A stretch of 42,578 nt of DNA from Acephala macrosclerotiorum (GCA_014904845.1 MU119582.1:1-42578), one strand, 5' to 3'; shown: positions 1 to 12,147, counted from the first letter of the stretch. The notes: generated by a model not told the origin, from the sequence alone. Program-made: numbers and translations.

Positions 1-3000
1 TTTCGAGATTCGAAACGAATTTATTATATAAAAAAACGATTATAATAAAATTATATGTTTTCTTTTTAAAAAATTTTTATAAATAATTAATTTCGAAAAT
101 AATATTAATTACGTATTTTTTAGTATATAATAAATTTTCGCTTATTATAAATTAATTAATAATTTTTTTATTTTTATTTTTATTTTATTAATTAATAAAT
201 TAATTTACAAATTACAAATTACTTCGAATAAATTTAATCTATTGATCAAAACGAATTAATTTATTATTAAATTTTTTTACTTTGTATTTTATTATTTTTT
301 TACAATATACGACGATATAATTTATATTAATATTAATAAAATTTATTACATTTTATAAAAAAAAAAAAAATTTTTAAAATATATTTTAAATTGTTTTATT
401 TGTTTTAAAATTAAATTAAAACGTATTTTATTATAAAAAATTTTATAATCGATTAAATTTTTTATAAATTTTTTTTTAATAATTTATATAAATTTCATAG
501 AAAATTTATTAATTTTCAAAAATATAATAATATAATTTTTATTTTCGTTTGTAAAATTATTAAATATATTTAATATTTAATTAAAAAAAAAATTTAAATT
601 ACGAAAAATTAAACGATTATATATTTCGAAAATATTTAAAACGATTAAAATTTTTTTAATATTTTTATTTCAAATTGTAATTTTAAATTTATATTTGATT
701 TTTAAATTAAATTTTTTATTTTAATACGAATTAAATTAATTTTTACGATCACGTATTATTTTTTTATAAATAATTAAATAAAACGAATAATTTAAATTTT
801 TATATATATTTTTTATTATATTTTAAAAAATAAATATAATTAATTTAATTAAAAAAAATTATTATTATATATTTAATTTTATATAAATATTTTTATAAAT
901 ATATTTATTAAATTTACTTTTTACGAATTATTATATAATAAAATTATTAAAATTATTTTCTTTGATTTTATAATCGATTTAAATTATATCGAGTATTGAA
1001 AAAATTTATATAAAGAAATTATAAATATTATAAAATTTATACAAATAAAAATAAAAATATATTACGATTAATATTAAATTTTTTTAAATTTCAATAATTA
1101 CGTATATTTTACGATTAATAAAAAATATAAAAAAAAATATTATTTTTAAAATTATATTAAATTTTTTTTAACAAATTTAAATCGTTTAAAATTAAATATA
1201 AAAAAAGCGATTTATTTAAAAATAATTTTTTTTACGAGTTTAAATTTTTTTTATAATTTATTAATATTTATTTTATTATTTCAATCGAGTATTTTAAATT
1301 AATATTCGAAAATTTTTATAAATATTTTTAATTAAAATTAAATTCAAATACGATTAACGATAAAAAACGTTATATTATTAAAAAAAATCTAATTAAAAAA
1401 ATACGTTTTATTAATAAAATAAAATAAAATAAAAATTTTATTAAATTAAATAATAAAATTATTATAATATTATTTAAAAATTAATAAAAAATAAAAAAAT
1501 AATTTTTTTTATTAATAATTAATAAATTCGAAATCGAGTAACGTTTATATTATTATTAGATTTTTTATATACGTTATTATATAATAAACTATTTTTAAAA
1601 AAATAGTTTTTTATTCGTAATAATATTAAAATACGAATAATTATATTTTGAAATAATTTAATATCGAATTTCGAAAAAAATTTACGAATTTTACGATTTA
1701 TTTTTATTCGATTACGTATTTTATTAAATATAACGATATATTATTATTTTTGTATTAAAAAATTTTTTAATCGAAATTATATATAATAAATAAAAATTTT
1801 TTTATATATAAATTTTCAAATAATTTTTTCAATTTATTTTTTTTACAATTTATAATTATATACGTTAAATAAATAATTAAAATTTTAAAATATAAATTTA
1901 TAAGTATTTTAAAATTATTAATAAAATGTTTTCAATTTTTAATAAAATAATTAAAATTGATAATTTTAAAATTATTATTTTTTTTAAAAATAAAAACTTT
2001 TATTTATAATAATTTTATTATAATTAAAATTGTAATTTTTATAATTTATTATAATACGTATAATAAACTTATTATTTTAAACGTTTTTTGTATTTAAATT
2101 TTTTAATTTGTTAAAATTGAAATTATTATTATCGATTTACATATTATTTTCAATTTTTTTTACGTTATTATAATTATTTGATTTCGTTTTACGATTTTAT
2201 TACGTTTTTTTATTAAAATTTGTTTTATTTTATTTTTTAAAATCGTTCGTTTTCGTTTTATTTTAATTGAAATTATATTCGTTTTTTAATTAATAATTTT
2301 TATTTTTATATTTATTAAATACCATTTTTTAAAAATTATTAAAATTAAATTAATTAATTTTAATATTATTATTAAAATTGAATTAATTATATAAAATACA
2401 ATTTTTATAAAATTATTTAATATAATCGTAAAAATTTTTAATATCGTAAAAAATTAAAATTACGTATTTAATAAATAAAAAATCTTTATACAAATATATA
2501 AAACTAAAAATATTTGAATTTTTTTTACGTAAAAATAATAAATATTCAATAAAATTACAAAATCTATTAATAAATTTATTAATAAATTTACAAATATCGA
2601 ATTTTTTATATTTAAAATTTTTCGTAATATAATTATTTATTTTAAAATTAATAATAAGATTTATTTTTTCTTTTATTAAATTAATTTATAAAATAATAAT
2701 AATTTTTTTTTTTATAATTAAAATTCAATTTATATATAAAATTAAATATTTTTAATTATAATTTTATTTTATATTCGAAATTAAATATATTTAAAATTTT
2801 ATAAAAATAAAATTATTAAAACGATATAATAAAATAAACGAGATTTTTTATATATTTTATATTATATTAAATTTTTTTTAAATTAATAATTTTAAAATTT
2901 TCAATTTTCGAAAATTTTTATTATTTATAAAATTCGATTATTAAATATTTAATTTTAAAATCAAAAATTATTTTAATTTAAAAAATAAATTTTTTATACG

Positions 3001-6000
3001 TTTTAATATTAAATCGTTTATATTTAACGATTTTAAAAATTTTAAATTCGAAAAAAAACGTTATTTTTATTATTTTTAATTTATTTATATACGATTTTAT
3101 TAATTTTAAAAAAAATAATAATTTAATTTTTTTTTATTATTATTTTATAATTTAAAAATACTAATATTTAATTAAATACATTTAAAAACAAATTCGTTTT
3201 TAATAAAATTAAATTAAAATTTTTTTTATTATTTAATAATTTATAATCGATAATATTTTTATAATTTATAAATAATTTTTATTATTACGCGAAAATTGAA
3301 TAATTATAAAAAAATTCGTATATTAAAATAAATTCAAATAATATATTTATATTATTTATAATACTACGAATAAATATTAATATTTTAAAAATTATTAATT
3401 GAAATAAAAAATATAACGTTTCGTTGTTATTTTTATTATTATATTAAAAAAAATTTCAAAATATACGAATTCGATAATAATTTTTTTAAAATGTATTTAA
3501 TATATATAAATTGAAAAAATTAAATCGTTATTCGTTTATAAATCGATAATCAAATAAAAATCGTATTTTTTTTTTTCGATTTTCGAGTATTTAAAATATA
3601 TTAAATTAAATCTTAAGTTTTTTTATAATATTAACGATTTCGAAAACGATAAAAATTAAAATAAAAATAATATTTATTACGATAATAATAATAATAATAA
3701 AAATTATAACGAGAGTTTAAATTTTATAAAATTTATTAATATTATAAACAAATAATTAATATAATAAAATGCGTTTTAAAAAGTTTTTAATAATAAATAA
3801 TAATAATTTTAAATTTGAAATAATATTGTTTAATATTTCAATAAATTAATTTTATTCGATACGATTTTTATTATTATATTTTCAAGAATTTTAAACGTCG
3901 TATTAATATTATATTATTTTTTTATAATATTAAATTTTGTAATTTTAAACGTTTTTAATAAAAAATTTTAAAAAAATTTAAAATCGAAAATATTATTTTC
4001 GAGTTTTTATATTTCGATAAAATTTATAAAAATACGATTAAAAATTTGAATTTTTATTAGAATTTAAAAAAAAAAAAATTTAAATATATTTGTTTTTATA
4101 TTTAATCGAATATTTTATAAATTTCAACGATATTTTCGAGTTTTTTATTATAAATTTTTTTAAGCGTATAATAATAAAAAATTGAAAAAAGTATTACAAT
4201 AAATTTATTTTATATTAAAAAAATTTTTTATAAGATTTTTTAAGAATATTTTTTATAATTATATAATTTTTACGAAATTTTATATTTCGATTTTAATTGT
4301 TATTTTAATTATTATTAATTTCGAATATCGTTATATAATTTTATTTATTTAAAAAACTAATAAAAATATTAATAATTTAATATTAATTATTAAAATTTCA
4401 TTAAAATTATTATTAAATTCAATTTTTTATTTATTAAAATTTTTTATTTTAATATTATAAAATTTTCAATTAAATTTTGCGATAATTTTATTAAAAAAAT
4501 CGATAAAATTTTAACGTTTATATTAAAAAAATATATGTATAATAAAATTAAATTAATAAAAAAAATTCGTAAATATAATAATAAAAAATTTATATTTAAA
4601 ATTAAAAATATAATTTTATACGAGATTATATAAAATAAATTTCGCGTTAAAAAAAATAATAATAAATAATACGAAATTTTATAAATTATTATAAATTATA
4701 TTAAATATAATTCAAATAATATTATAAATTAAAAAAAAATAATCGAATTTAATATTTTTCGAAAATTATTAATACAAAATATTTTATATACTCTAAATAT
4801 TATTGTAATTATATTAATATAAGTAATTAAATTCTTTTTTTAATAAATTGTTTTTATTTTTTTGATAAAAATATAAAAAAAATTTTTATTATAATTTGCA
4901 TTTTTATCAATATTTTCTCGTTTTAATTTTTGATTAATAATAGAAATATTCGTTAAATAAATCTATTTATTTGTATAATATATAATTTAAAATTTTAAAA
5001 TTCGTTTTTTAAAGTTTTAATACATTTTATTTTAAAACATTTAATTTATTTTTAGTATTTTATATTATATTTAAATAAATAATATAAAATATATATTTTG
5101 AATTTAATTTAATAATTTTTTTTAAGTATTATAAAAATATAATAATAAATAATAATATTAATAAATTAATATTTTTAAAAATTACGTTTTTTTATAAGTA
5201 TTTTTATAAATTTATTAATTGTTTTAATTTACGTTTATGAAATAAAAATTATAATAATTTAATTTGAATTCGATTCGTTTTACAATTTTAATTTCGAGTT
5301 TTTAATAATTAAAATCATTTAAAATATTAATTGAAATATTATTATTGTTTTTATATTAAATATTAAATTATTTTTTAAATTTATTAATAATAAATATTAT
5401 TATTTGATTTAAATTTTTAAATATAAATACGAATTTATATTTATTATTTTTAAAAAAAATTTAATTTCACGAATTATTTTTTTAAAAACGATTAAAAAAT
5501 TTTGAAATTTAAAATCGATTTTTTAAAATCTTTAATTGATTTTATTAAAATAAAAAACGTTTTAATAAAAATCGATATTATTGTTTTTTAAATCTCGATT
5601 ATTTCAAAAGAATAAAAACAATAAAAACAAAAACGATAAATTATACGATATTTGTAATACTAACGATTATTTATACTTTGAATATATTAATTACAAAATT
5701 TGTAATAAAAAAAAAATATACAAAATTTATTTATATTTAAAAAAAAAATCGTATTCGAAATACAATAAAAATTATAATTTTCGTTATTATAAAATCATCG
5801 AAAATCGTACAATTTTCTTTAATCGCTTTATAATCGATCAATTTATTATCGTTTACGAAAATATTATAATAAAAAATAAATCGAGTAATCGCTTTATAAT
5901 AAAAACTATTAAAATTATTACGATTTTTTTAAAAGAAGACTTTTTGTTATTTCAATTATAAAAAGAGATATAAATTTATTATATTATCGAGTTATTAAAA

Positions 6001-6560
6001 ATCTATTTTCAAAGTTTCAATTTACTAATTAAAAATTTTTTTAATAATGTTTAATTGAAAAAAAATCTTCGAAAAACTTCTCGAGATTCGTAAAATATTC
6101 GAAAAAAAGTTCGAATTAAAGTATTTTTAAGTTTTATTTATTTCTCTTTTATTAAAGTTTGAAAATATATTATTAATTATCGCTAATCGTAAGATTTTTA
6201 ACGCCGATAATAATATAATTATAAGAATCTATACTATTTTTATTTACGATTGCGACTATAAACTTGATATAATATTTTCTAAAAAAATTATTATTCAATT
6301 GTTTGAATCTTTTTATAAATTCGACGTTTAATAATATGATTATAATAGCGATAAATTCATATTATAAAACGCTTTAATTTATTGTACGAACTTCGAAAAA
6401 AATTATTATAATTATTAGTTTTTCGAAAAGTTTTAAATTCAATACTTGATTTCTTATAATCAATTCGCAGACTTTATTGTTGAGATTGCTACTTTTATAG
6501 AAGACGAGAATGAGTAAAATAGTAATCAAAAATAGAAAAATATCGAAACTAAGAAGAAAA
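1..6560. repeat. RIP-degraded AT-rich repeat block
   Basis: This stretch is overwhelmingly A and T with no long ATG-initiated reading frame. The C and G that remain are nearly all in CpG: in 601-660, for example, all four C residues are followed by G. That is what heavy C-to-T mutation at non-CpG sites on both strands of a repeated element leaves behind. Composition becomes less extreme from about 6000 to 6560, grading into recognisable retroelement sequence. It is probably one or more dead transposons, plus-oriented at least at the right-hand end. I could not identify reverse transcriptase or integrase motifs here, so the class is open. Confidence 0.85.
5581..5961 (+). pseudogene. Residual transposon-like open frame, function unknown
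   Basis: This is a 126-codon open stretch inside the RIPed block, beginning at TTG rather than ATG. The translation is dominated by Lys, Asn, Ile and Tyr, as expected when GC-containing codons have been mutated. Cys-Lys-Asn-Tyr patches around residues 24-52 are loosely reminiscent of a decayed zinc knuckle, but spacing does not fit CX2CX4HX4C exactly. I read it as surviving transposon coding sequence, not a functional gene. It may simply be an open frame that persists because stop codons happen to be absent. Confidence 0.25.
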
Positions 6561-6577
6561 ACGATATAATTAATAGA

Positions 6578-6820
6578 AATGTTGCAATCGAGAGAAATAA
6601 CGCAAATTGGAGAAACACAGACTAAAGAAATAGCCAAAGAAATGAAGGAAATAGAGAAAATGAAAAAAATGGAGGAAATGGAGGAAATGAAAGAAATGGA
6701 AGAAATGAAAAATATAAAGGAAATGGAGGAAATGAAAGAAATAGTGCTAGTCAGGGATGGACTGCTACTTGGCTCACTGAGAACGCTGACAGCACTGCTG
6801 CTTCAACTGCAGGCGATTGA
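6578..6820 (+). pseudogene. Asn/Gly/Arg-rich C-terminal tail of a retroelement ORF
   Basis: Read in the frame of the AAT at 6578, this gives an Asn/Gly/Glu/Arg-rich low-complexity stretch, then a more ordinary tail (SQGWTATWLTENADSTAAST, then AGD) ending at TGA 6818-6820. There is one internal TAA at 6623-6625, which is CAA to TAA if a C-to-T change caused it. The frame ends 30 bp before a purine tract and a probable LTR start, the expected place for the end of a pol or gag-pol ORF. The 5' part of the ORF is lost in the RIPed block. Element class is inferred from layout, not from catalytic motifs. Confidence 0.5.
6641..6745 (+). repeat. Degenerate GGAAATG/GAAATGGA purine minisatellite
   Basis: About a hundred bases of imperfectly repeated 6-12 bp purine-rich units (aatggaggaaatggaggaaa and variants). 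They encode the Asn-Gly-Gly / Asn-Glu-Arg low-complexity run of the retroelement ORF tail. There is almost no C on the plus strand. Confidence 0.7.
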
Positions 6821-6850
6821 TAACTAGTTGCTTCTCGAAGAGAACTCTTT

Positions 6851-7000
6851 GAGAGGAAAGATGTTGAAGTAGTCACGTGGACTAGCACTAGTTTAGCTTA
6901 GCATTCTACTTTAGATAGTTTCTCTCTCTTGAGACCTTCTCTCTTTAGACGCACCAATACACACAGACTTTCCAGACAAGATCTACTACGCTGAGACCGT
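6851..7000 (+). mobile_element. Polypurine tract and LTR (3' end of a retrotransposon)
   Basis: GAGAGGAAAGA (6851-6861) is a polypurine tract immediately followed by TGTTGAAGTAGTCACGTG from 6862, a typical LTR beginning with TG. CT-rich sequence with a run of CA-containing motifs follows (6915-6985). The right edge is uncertain: I place it near 7000 because APH-like coding sequence is recognisable shortly after. Unlike the upstream 6.5 kb, this segment keeps its CpA sites, so it has escaped RIP. Only one LTR is identifiable, so the 5' partner is outside the window, deleted or mutated past recognition. Confidence 0.5.
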
Positions 7001-7021
7001 GGTATATCTTGCGGTGAGGAC

Positions 7022-7342
7022 TGTTATAGCTACGAAGGCGGAAATGAAGATGCGCCCGACGCGAACAGGCTCGTGGAATGGCATAACCAATCTTGCGGCA
7101 AGCCAATATTCACACATGGGGATTTGAGCACAATGAACATTATTGTTCGAGGAGACGAGGTCGTCGGGATTATTGATTGGGAAACAGCGGGATGGTGGCC
7201 AGAATACTGGGAATATACTAGTGCATGGCATGTCAATCCGTACAATGAGTTTTGGAGAGAGGAGGTTGATAAGTTTCTGGAGCTAAAGGTGGAGGAACTG
7301 GACATGGAGAGGGTGAGAAGAAAGTTCTTTGGGGATTTTTGA
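7022..7342 (+). pseudogene. Phosphotransferase (APH family) C-terminal fragment
   Basis: About 105 residues match the C-terminal half of fungal aminoglycoside/choline-kinase-like phosphotransferases. They carry the catalytic-loop motif FTHGDLSTMN (the HxDxxxxN signature), then IIDWETAGWWPEYWEY (Mg-binding DW[E/D]), then a helical tail ending at TGA 7340-7342. The open frame runs back into the LTR-like sequence without a start codon or the N-terminal nucleotide-binding lobe, so about half to two thirds of a usual 270-400 aa protein is missing. I infer that the retroelement to the left truncated it. An alternative is a 5' exon lost in the AT-rich block. Family members phosphorylate small molecules; the substrate here is unknown. 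Confidence 0.8.
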
Positions 7343-7796
7343 ACATTGATTTCTGTGACTCGGTTACAGCGATGCACCTTCTTCCCACCGAAATCTGTTC
7401 TCTTGGGAGAGATTTAGCAAAGAAGGGACTTGGTCCAAACCTGCTACCTGAGCATTCATGATACCTGCCTCTACAAAAGACAGAGATAACCATCGATTGC
7501 TCCTTCCTCATAGTTCTATTGCCCAGTACTTCAGTCATCTTTCACGTCTCTCTTTCACCAACCAACGATCATACATCTATCACCACGCAATATCTTAACA
7601 GTCATTCTTTACGATCAATTTCGAGCTACCCAACAACATATCCATACGAATCGTCTACCGTACTTCTCTTGTCAACACCAGTAGCCGTATAATCGCCAAG
7701 GAGTCAGATCCTCACACGGCAGCCTATCTGGAGGTTGCCCACATCACTTCCGATCTCTTCCACTGGAATCCGCTGTGGCGTTTATATGAAGCCAAT
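7343..7796. other. Intergenic stretch, probable promoter of the 7797 ORF
   Basis: I see no coding sequence. The stretch 7530-7680 is CT/CA-rich with few G (for example cacgtctctctttcaccaac), resembling the pyrimidine-rich core promoter and 5' UTR of fungal genes, and it leads into the ATG at 7797. No clear TATA box. Confidence 0.35.
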
Positions 7797-7974
7797 ATGT
7801 GCTACTACAATCTGTATATGACTGCCTGTGGACACCGCTACAGGAGCACCCAAAGTTCTACTGCTAGTCTCTCCGACTTCCCGTGGTTTTCAGACCAGAG
7901 TGCCCCGATGATCATATTAGATGCTACAAAAGATGACCTAGGAGGGGCAGTCGAGTCAAATCCACGGGAAGCAG
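7797..7974 (+). pseudogene. First exon of a small Cys-containing protein, truncated
   Basis: An ATG-initiated frame of 59 codons starts MCYYNLYMTACGHRY, a short N-terminal pattern (Cys at residue 2, then C-G-H) seen in small fungal hypothetical proteins of unknown role. It ends at a good 5' splice site, GCAG|GTGAGT (donor at 7975). No acceptor or second exon can be found: sequence changes to AT-rich repeat within about 30-60 bp. I therefore read it as the 5' exon of a gene whose remainder was displaced or destroyed by the AT-rich insertion. If unspliced, the frame runs only to a stop at 7992-7994. No function can be assigned. Confidence 0.4.
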
Positions 7975-8009
7975 GTGAGTATAGCAGGGGGTAATCTCTT
8001 CTAAGCAAA

Positions 8010-8640
8010 TTTAAATTTAAAATAAATTCGAAGGAGCCAAAATAGAATCTGGCTTGGAAACAAGACGAGGAAAGTATAATCGAGCATTAAAAAAACCAAA
8101 CTAAGCCTTTTAAAAACTAAAATAATTATTTAATATATATTTAAATATATTTTACTGTATGTTTATATTACTTAAAACGAAATTAAATTAAATTTAAATA
8201 TACTTGAAAATAATAATTATTTATATTTAAATAATAAAATAAAATTAATAAAAAAATAATTTACGAAATAATAATCGTAATAAAAAATTATATAAAAAAT
8301 AATAAAATAAATATTAAAAAATTTATTTTATTAAATTTTTAAAATTATTATAACGAATTTAAAATATTAAAATAATAATTATAATTTAATTAAAATATTT
8401 AAAAATTAAATATATATTTTAATTATATATTTAATATATATATTTTAAATTTTTATTTATATTTGTTTTTATTATTTTTAATATAATTTAATTTTTAAAT
8501 TAATTATATATATAATATAATTATTAATTAAAATTATTTATAATATATATTTCAAAATTAAATAAATTATAAAATATTTTATAAATTTATTTTAATATAG
8601 ATAATATTAAAATTATTTAAATTAATTAAATGCAATCGCA
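8010..8640. repeat. AT-rich (RIP-like) insertion inside the island
   Basis: Composition changes abruptly at about 8000 and returns by about 8640-8740. Unlike most of the left block it holds very few CpG and is nearly pure A/T between 8360 and 8620. No ORF or terminal repeats were recognised. It is likely a short mutated transposon copy or solo LTR. Confidence 0.6.
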
Positions 8641-9263
8641 TATACGTGTATTATAAAACTTTACTTTTAATCGACTAATTATAATAAGCGTTATACATTT
8701 TTTAAAAGTTTAAAGCGCTTAAAAAAGCAATGCTTTGGCCCTAGGCAGTTCGAAAGAGTAATAATTCTAGCCCCAGGTCGCTATAAGTAGCGTAAGCAGT
8801 TTGAGCAGTGGCTATTTTGCCAAGCAACGTAAGTAATACGCCCAGTTTTGCCGTTGAATTATAACAACTTACAAAGCATATAACAAAGTACTTGCAAAAG
8901 AGACTCGGAGAGTCGAAAAAGAAAAGACTGTAAATGAGAATTATAGAACACTTTATCGTTATAGCGTTTTCATTGATTTTATATTTCATTTGGGTGGTGT
9001 TTGGATGGCGTAGGACTTCGATATTTTTGCATGTCATTGATTGTAAGTATTTGCCATTCTTAAAGAGAGTATATTCATCATAAAAACAATGGATTTCTCA
9101 ATGATATCTTCCAAAACACAACAAGTATTTACGTGCCAGTATCCTACTCGTCATCATCTCCAATGTACGCTCCAAGTGCCTGCATAGGCAGCTTAACAGC
9201 AATAGGAACAAGGATTAATATTGCGCTAATCGCAGTGCTGCCAGATGGGCAATAGAGATCTCC
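8641..9263. other. Intergenic, intermediate composition, no supported gene
   Basis: A 98-codon minus-strand open frame (8741-9037) has no recognisable domain and lies in sequence still recovering from the AT-rich patch; I do not call it a gene. The segment 9060-9263 is the 3' flank of the minus-strand membrane-protein gene that ends at 9264. Confidence 0.4.
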
Positions 9264-10934
9264 CTACAAATTCAAATATATAGAATAGAACATCCAATTC
9301 CCGACATTGATAATCCAGCTGAAAATTACAAGAAGTGCATAACTAGGACGGAACAAGTCTCCATCAACGTCTAGAGGCTGCCAGATATAGTGAAGAGTTG
9401 AATCCTCTGAGTTGGAATTGGTGTCTTTCTTGCTTGTAACAAGACGCTGGACAGCTAAGTAAAGTGCTGCTAGTATCTCCCATAAGGCGATAAGGGGTAG
9501 AATAAGTGCAACCAAGAAAATTCGAATCATGACACCAATGCCGAGGAAGAAAGCTGCGACAAAACTCAGGTCATTCCTTTTCCTAGCAGCGAAGAGGACA
9601 GCTGCTAGCCACCAGAAGAGCGGAGGAAGTACTGATAGAATAGCACCAATGCCTAGCAACTTAAGGCTTTGGTTCGGGGCTGCTGGGTTTGGGCTTGGAG
9701 TCCAGATATAGGGGAAGTATTGTACAGTCAAGTACAAGCCAGCAACAAGAGCCAGAAATCCGTCGACGACGATATCCGCGAGTCCAGATTTTGCGAAGCC
9801 TTTGGAGAAGCCCAGTGTCCCGGTGAAAGGAGCGGCACGTGGTCGAATAGCCAGAATGAGGAAATAATTCCATGTCAATGTGTTTTCAGTTGATAGGGAT
9901 ACACCGACGCCTGCACACAGTTAGAGAATTGTGAACTATGATCGCGATTCCGAAAATACACAAACCTGATTGACGCATGACAATGATCGATAGGAATATT
10001 GCTAACAAATCGCCTCCCACCGAAGCAAGCAGATCGCTAGCCCGAAGAATGTACTCATCTGGGGGAGCCCAGATTTCCTTGCGGGGTTTATTGTCGGTTT
10101 TCTTCCTGATTTTGTTCCAAAGCTTCTTCGCGTGCGGACCCAACAGAGTAGATATTACAACGCCTAAGAGTGAGGTTAAGATAGATCCAACTTGAACCAC
10201 AATCCAGTAGGCAGGAGTTGAGCAACTACTGGCTCCTTGGTAAGGAAGCTTTAAGATGCCCAACCAGTCAACCTTCTGACTATTATAAATCACACATTGT
10301 GCAACTTGATCATACGGAACCTGCTGAGTGCATCGCCAGTATTGAAGAGCTCTGCACCACTGCGTTAGTAAAAGGTTCTGCCAGGAAATAGGTTTGCATG
10401 TCTTACGCTTCGGTTTCGCACAATGACCACTCATAGAAATCCGGACTGTATATGACAGTGGAATTTCCGTAACCTCCACAAGTGAAATTAGTAATCCGGT
10501 TGAAGTCCCATGAGCATGCCTGTTCAAGAATCTGTTTAGAAGTGTCAGCAAATCACAGGAGATCAGTGAATGTGAGAACACAATTACCGGAGCAAAATCG
10601 GGGTAGTTGCAGGTCAAGTTAGTTTGGATTTCTGGGATTTGAGGTTGCGCAGAAATCCATGGAAGCTGATCTCCGGTGAAGACGTCAGCGAGACAATTGG
10701 CAGTCTCATTCACGATAATAATCCTATCCTCCTGGATCTGCGAGATATCGATAGGAGGTTTGGGACATGTTTGCAGGGCTTTTATATATGGTGCACATAT
10801 ATTAACAGCAGTCTACAAATGGAGCGATTAGAGATTGAACTGGATTCGAAGTGGAAGAGTAATACCTGAAATTGGCCGGTAGCGGTAACATTGCAGTTAG
10901 TAACAAGAGGATTGTTAGATATCAGGGTCGCCAT
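9264..10934 (-). CDS. Multipass membrane protein, five exons, unknown function
   Basis: Exons on the minus strand are 10934-10866, 10812-10588, 10519-10407, 10351-9966 and 9910-9264. They are separated by 53-68 nt introns with GT/AG ends, and the phases join cleanly to 479 aa. The first 190 or so residues are hydrophilic, Cys-rich and carry several N-glycosylation sequons (NVT, NET, NLT, NFT, NST), so they probably face the lumen or outside. About seven hydrophobic segments follow, for example STPAYWIVVQVGSILTSLLG, a pair around the 9911-9965 intron, and LLVIFSWIINVGNWMFYSIY at the C terminus. A basic loop (KKLWNKIRKKTDNKPRKEIW) lies after the first helix. No signal peptide or enzyme motif is visible. 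It resembles fungus-specific uncharacterised membrane proteins. All exons are open, so the gene appears intact. Confidence 0.8.
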
Positions 10935-12147
10935 GACTGACTTTACTGCTTACCTTTACTATTATGGAATTCTGGAATTCAATCGTTTATCAGGCCCCGA
11001 GAAAATGAATAATCCTGAGTTCACACCCCATTAAACCTTTTTCGCTCCATTGTCTTATTTTAATAGCTGGTTTGACACTCTCACCGAAAGCAGCGAATAA
11101 GAGCAATATGCAATGATTTGAGGTGGAGAGGGGTGGCTGAAACCAATATTGTGCGCCTCATTGTCTGACTTTTATTGGCTAGCTGAAAATTTTCCCCAGG
11201 AAGTAACGAATAAATGGAGACCGAGATTAATATCTCGCGCCTTGTCGCCTGATTCTTATCAGCCCGACCCTTTTCCCCGGAAAGTGACGAATAAAAGCAA
11301 TACGCAGCGAATCAAGACTCTGACTCAAGAGGCTGATTCCCAGGTATGCTTAGACTTTCGAGCCTCGTGACCTTTAAGCTGAATGTGATCGATACTAGGA
11401 AGTAAATGACCTAATTGCGTCTAGAATTGAGGTTATTCGCTGTCGATAGAACGTTTGGGCGAAGTATTTCGGGCAAGCGCACTGCTTGCCTGCGTTGGCT
11501 TTCTACTTCATTCAAAAGACCTTAATAAGTAACTCATGGTCAAGAAGCCTTGGAAAAAGAACTGTTTCGTGAGTGCCGCGCCGCACAAGCCATTTTATTT
11601 CCACCTCTGTTGGGGTTACCTTAAAGGTCGAGATCGTAGTGTGAGCATATTTGTGGCTTCAAGCCTCGTTTCTTATTTTCGTTCACGTGGAACAATACGC
11701 ATGGACACTAGATGAGGCATAACCGAGGCGAGATCGCGCAATTTACCAATGAATGCTTCCAAACGGTAAGGCAGATTCCAAGAAATGAGATAGAAAATTA
11801 GATGATGCTAATAATGATATTCATTTACGTTTGGCGGAGCCGCGGTGGAAGCCTCCCATCCGAATACAAGCTAGTGCAGCTAGAGAGCCTATTGACTCTG
11901 TCAGTTTCCCGCCAGCTGGATAGGCACTAGGATGAATGAAAAGAGGAAGCCCCCGGAGTTACCAGAGATGGTGTGTGAGATGAGACCTCCAAGTTTGATG
12001 CCTAGACCAGACAGACAAGTGGACGGGAATATAGTTAAGGCTGGGGGTCTAGGGAGATGGCGCCCGGGGAGCCTTCGTATAAACCGTACTTCATCCCTCT
12101 GGGTAGGATGAATCATCTAAGTACTACGTAGAATAATTGCTGCTAAC
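10935..12147. other. Intergenic region between divergent membrane-protein genes
   Basis: This 1.2 kb region separates the minus-strand gene starting at 10934 from the plus-strand gene starting at 12148, so it should hold both promoters. It contains the imperfect repeat at 11051-11306 described separately. I see no coding sequence. Confidence 0.5.
11051..11306 (+). repeat. Three diverged copies of a ~64-bp unit
   Basis: Copies lie at about 11051-11113, 11162-11225 and 11243-11306. Each begins near TTGTC and runs through a CCCC(A/G)GAAAGT-like core to CGAATAA followed by purine-rich sequence. In each copy the distance from GTC to the end of CGAATAA is 49-51 bp. The second and third copies are nearly head-to-tail; the first is offset by about 110 bp. 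Function is unknown; it could be old duplicated regulatory DNA or a degraded repeat. Confidence 0.6.

Noticed and set aside
1..6560. Mitochondrial or AT-rich organellar origin of the AT blocks
   Set aside because: No organellar genes or tRNAs are seen; LTRs, copia motifs and CpG-only C retention point to RIPed nuclear repeats.
6641..6745. CRISPR-like or centromeric tandem repeat
   Set aside because: Units are short, irregular and coding within a retroelement tail; no spacers and the wrong domain of life for CRISPR.
8741..9037. 98-codon minus-strand open frame with a hydrophobic segment
   Set aside because: No recognisable family and located in sequence grading out of an AT-rich patch.
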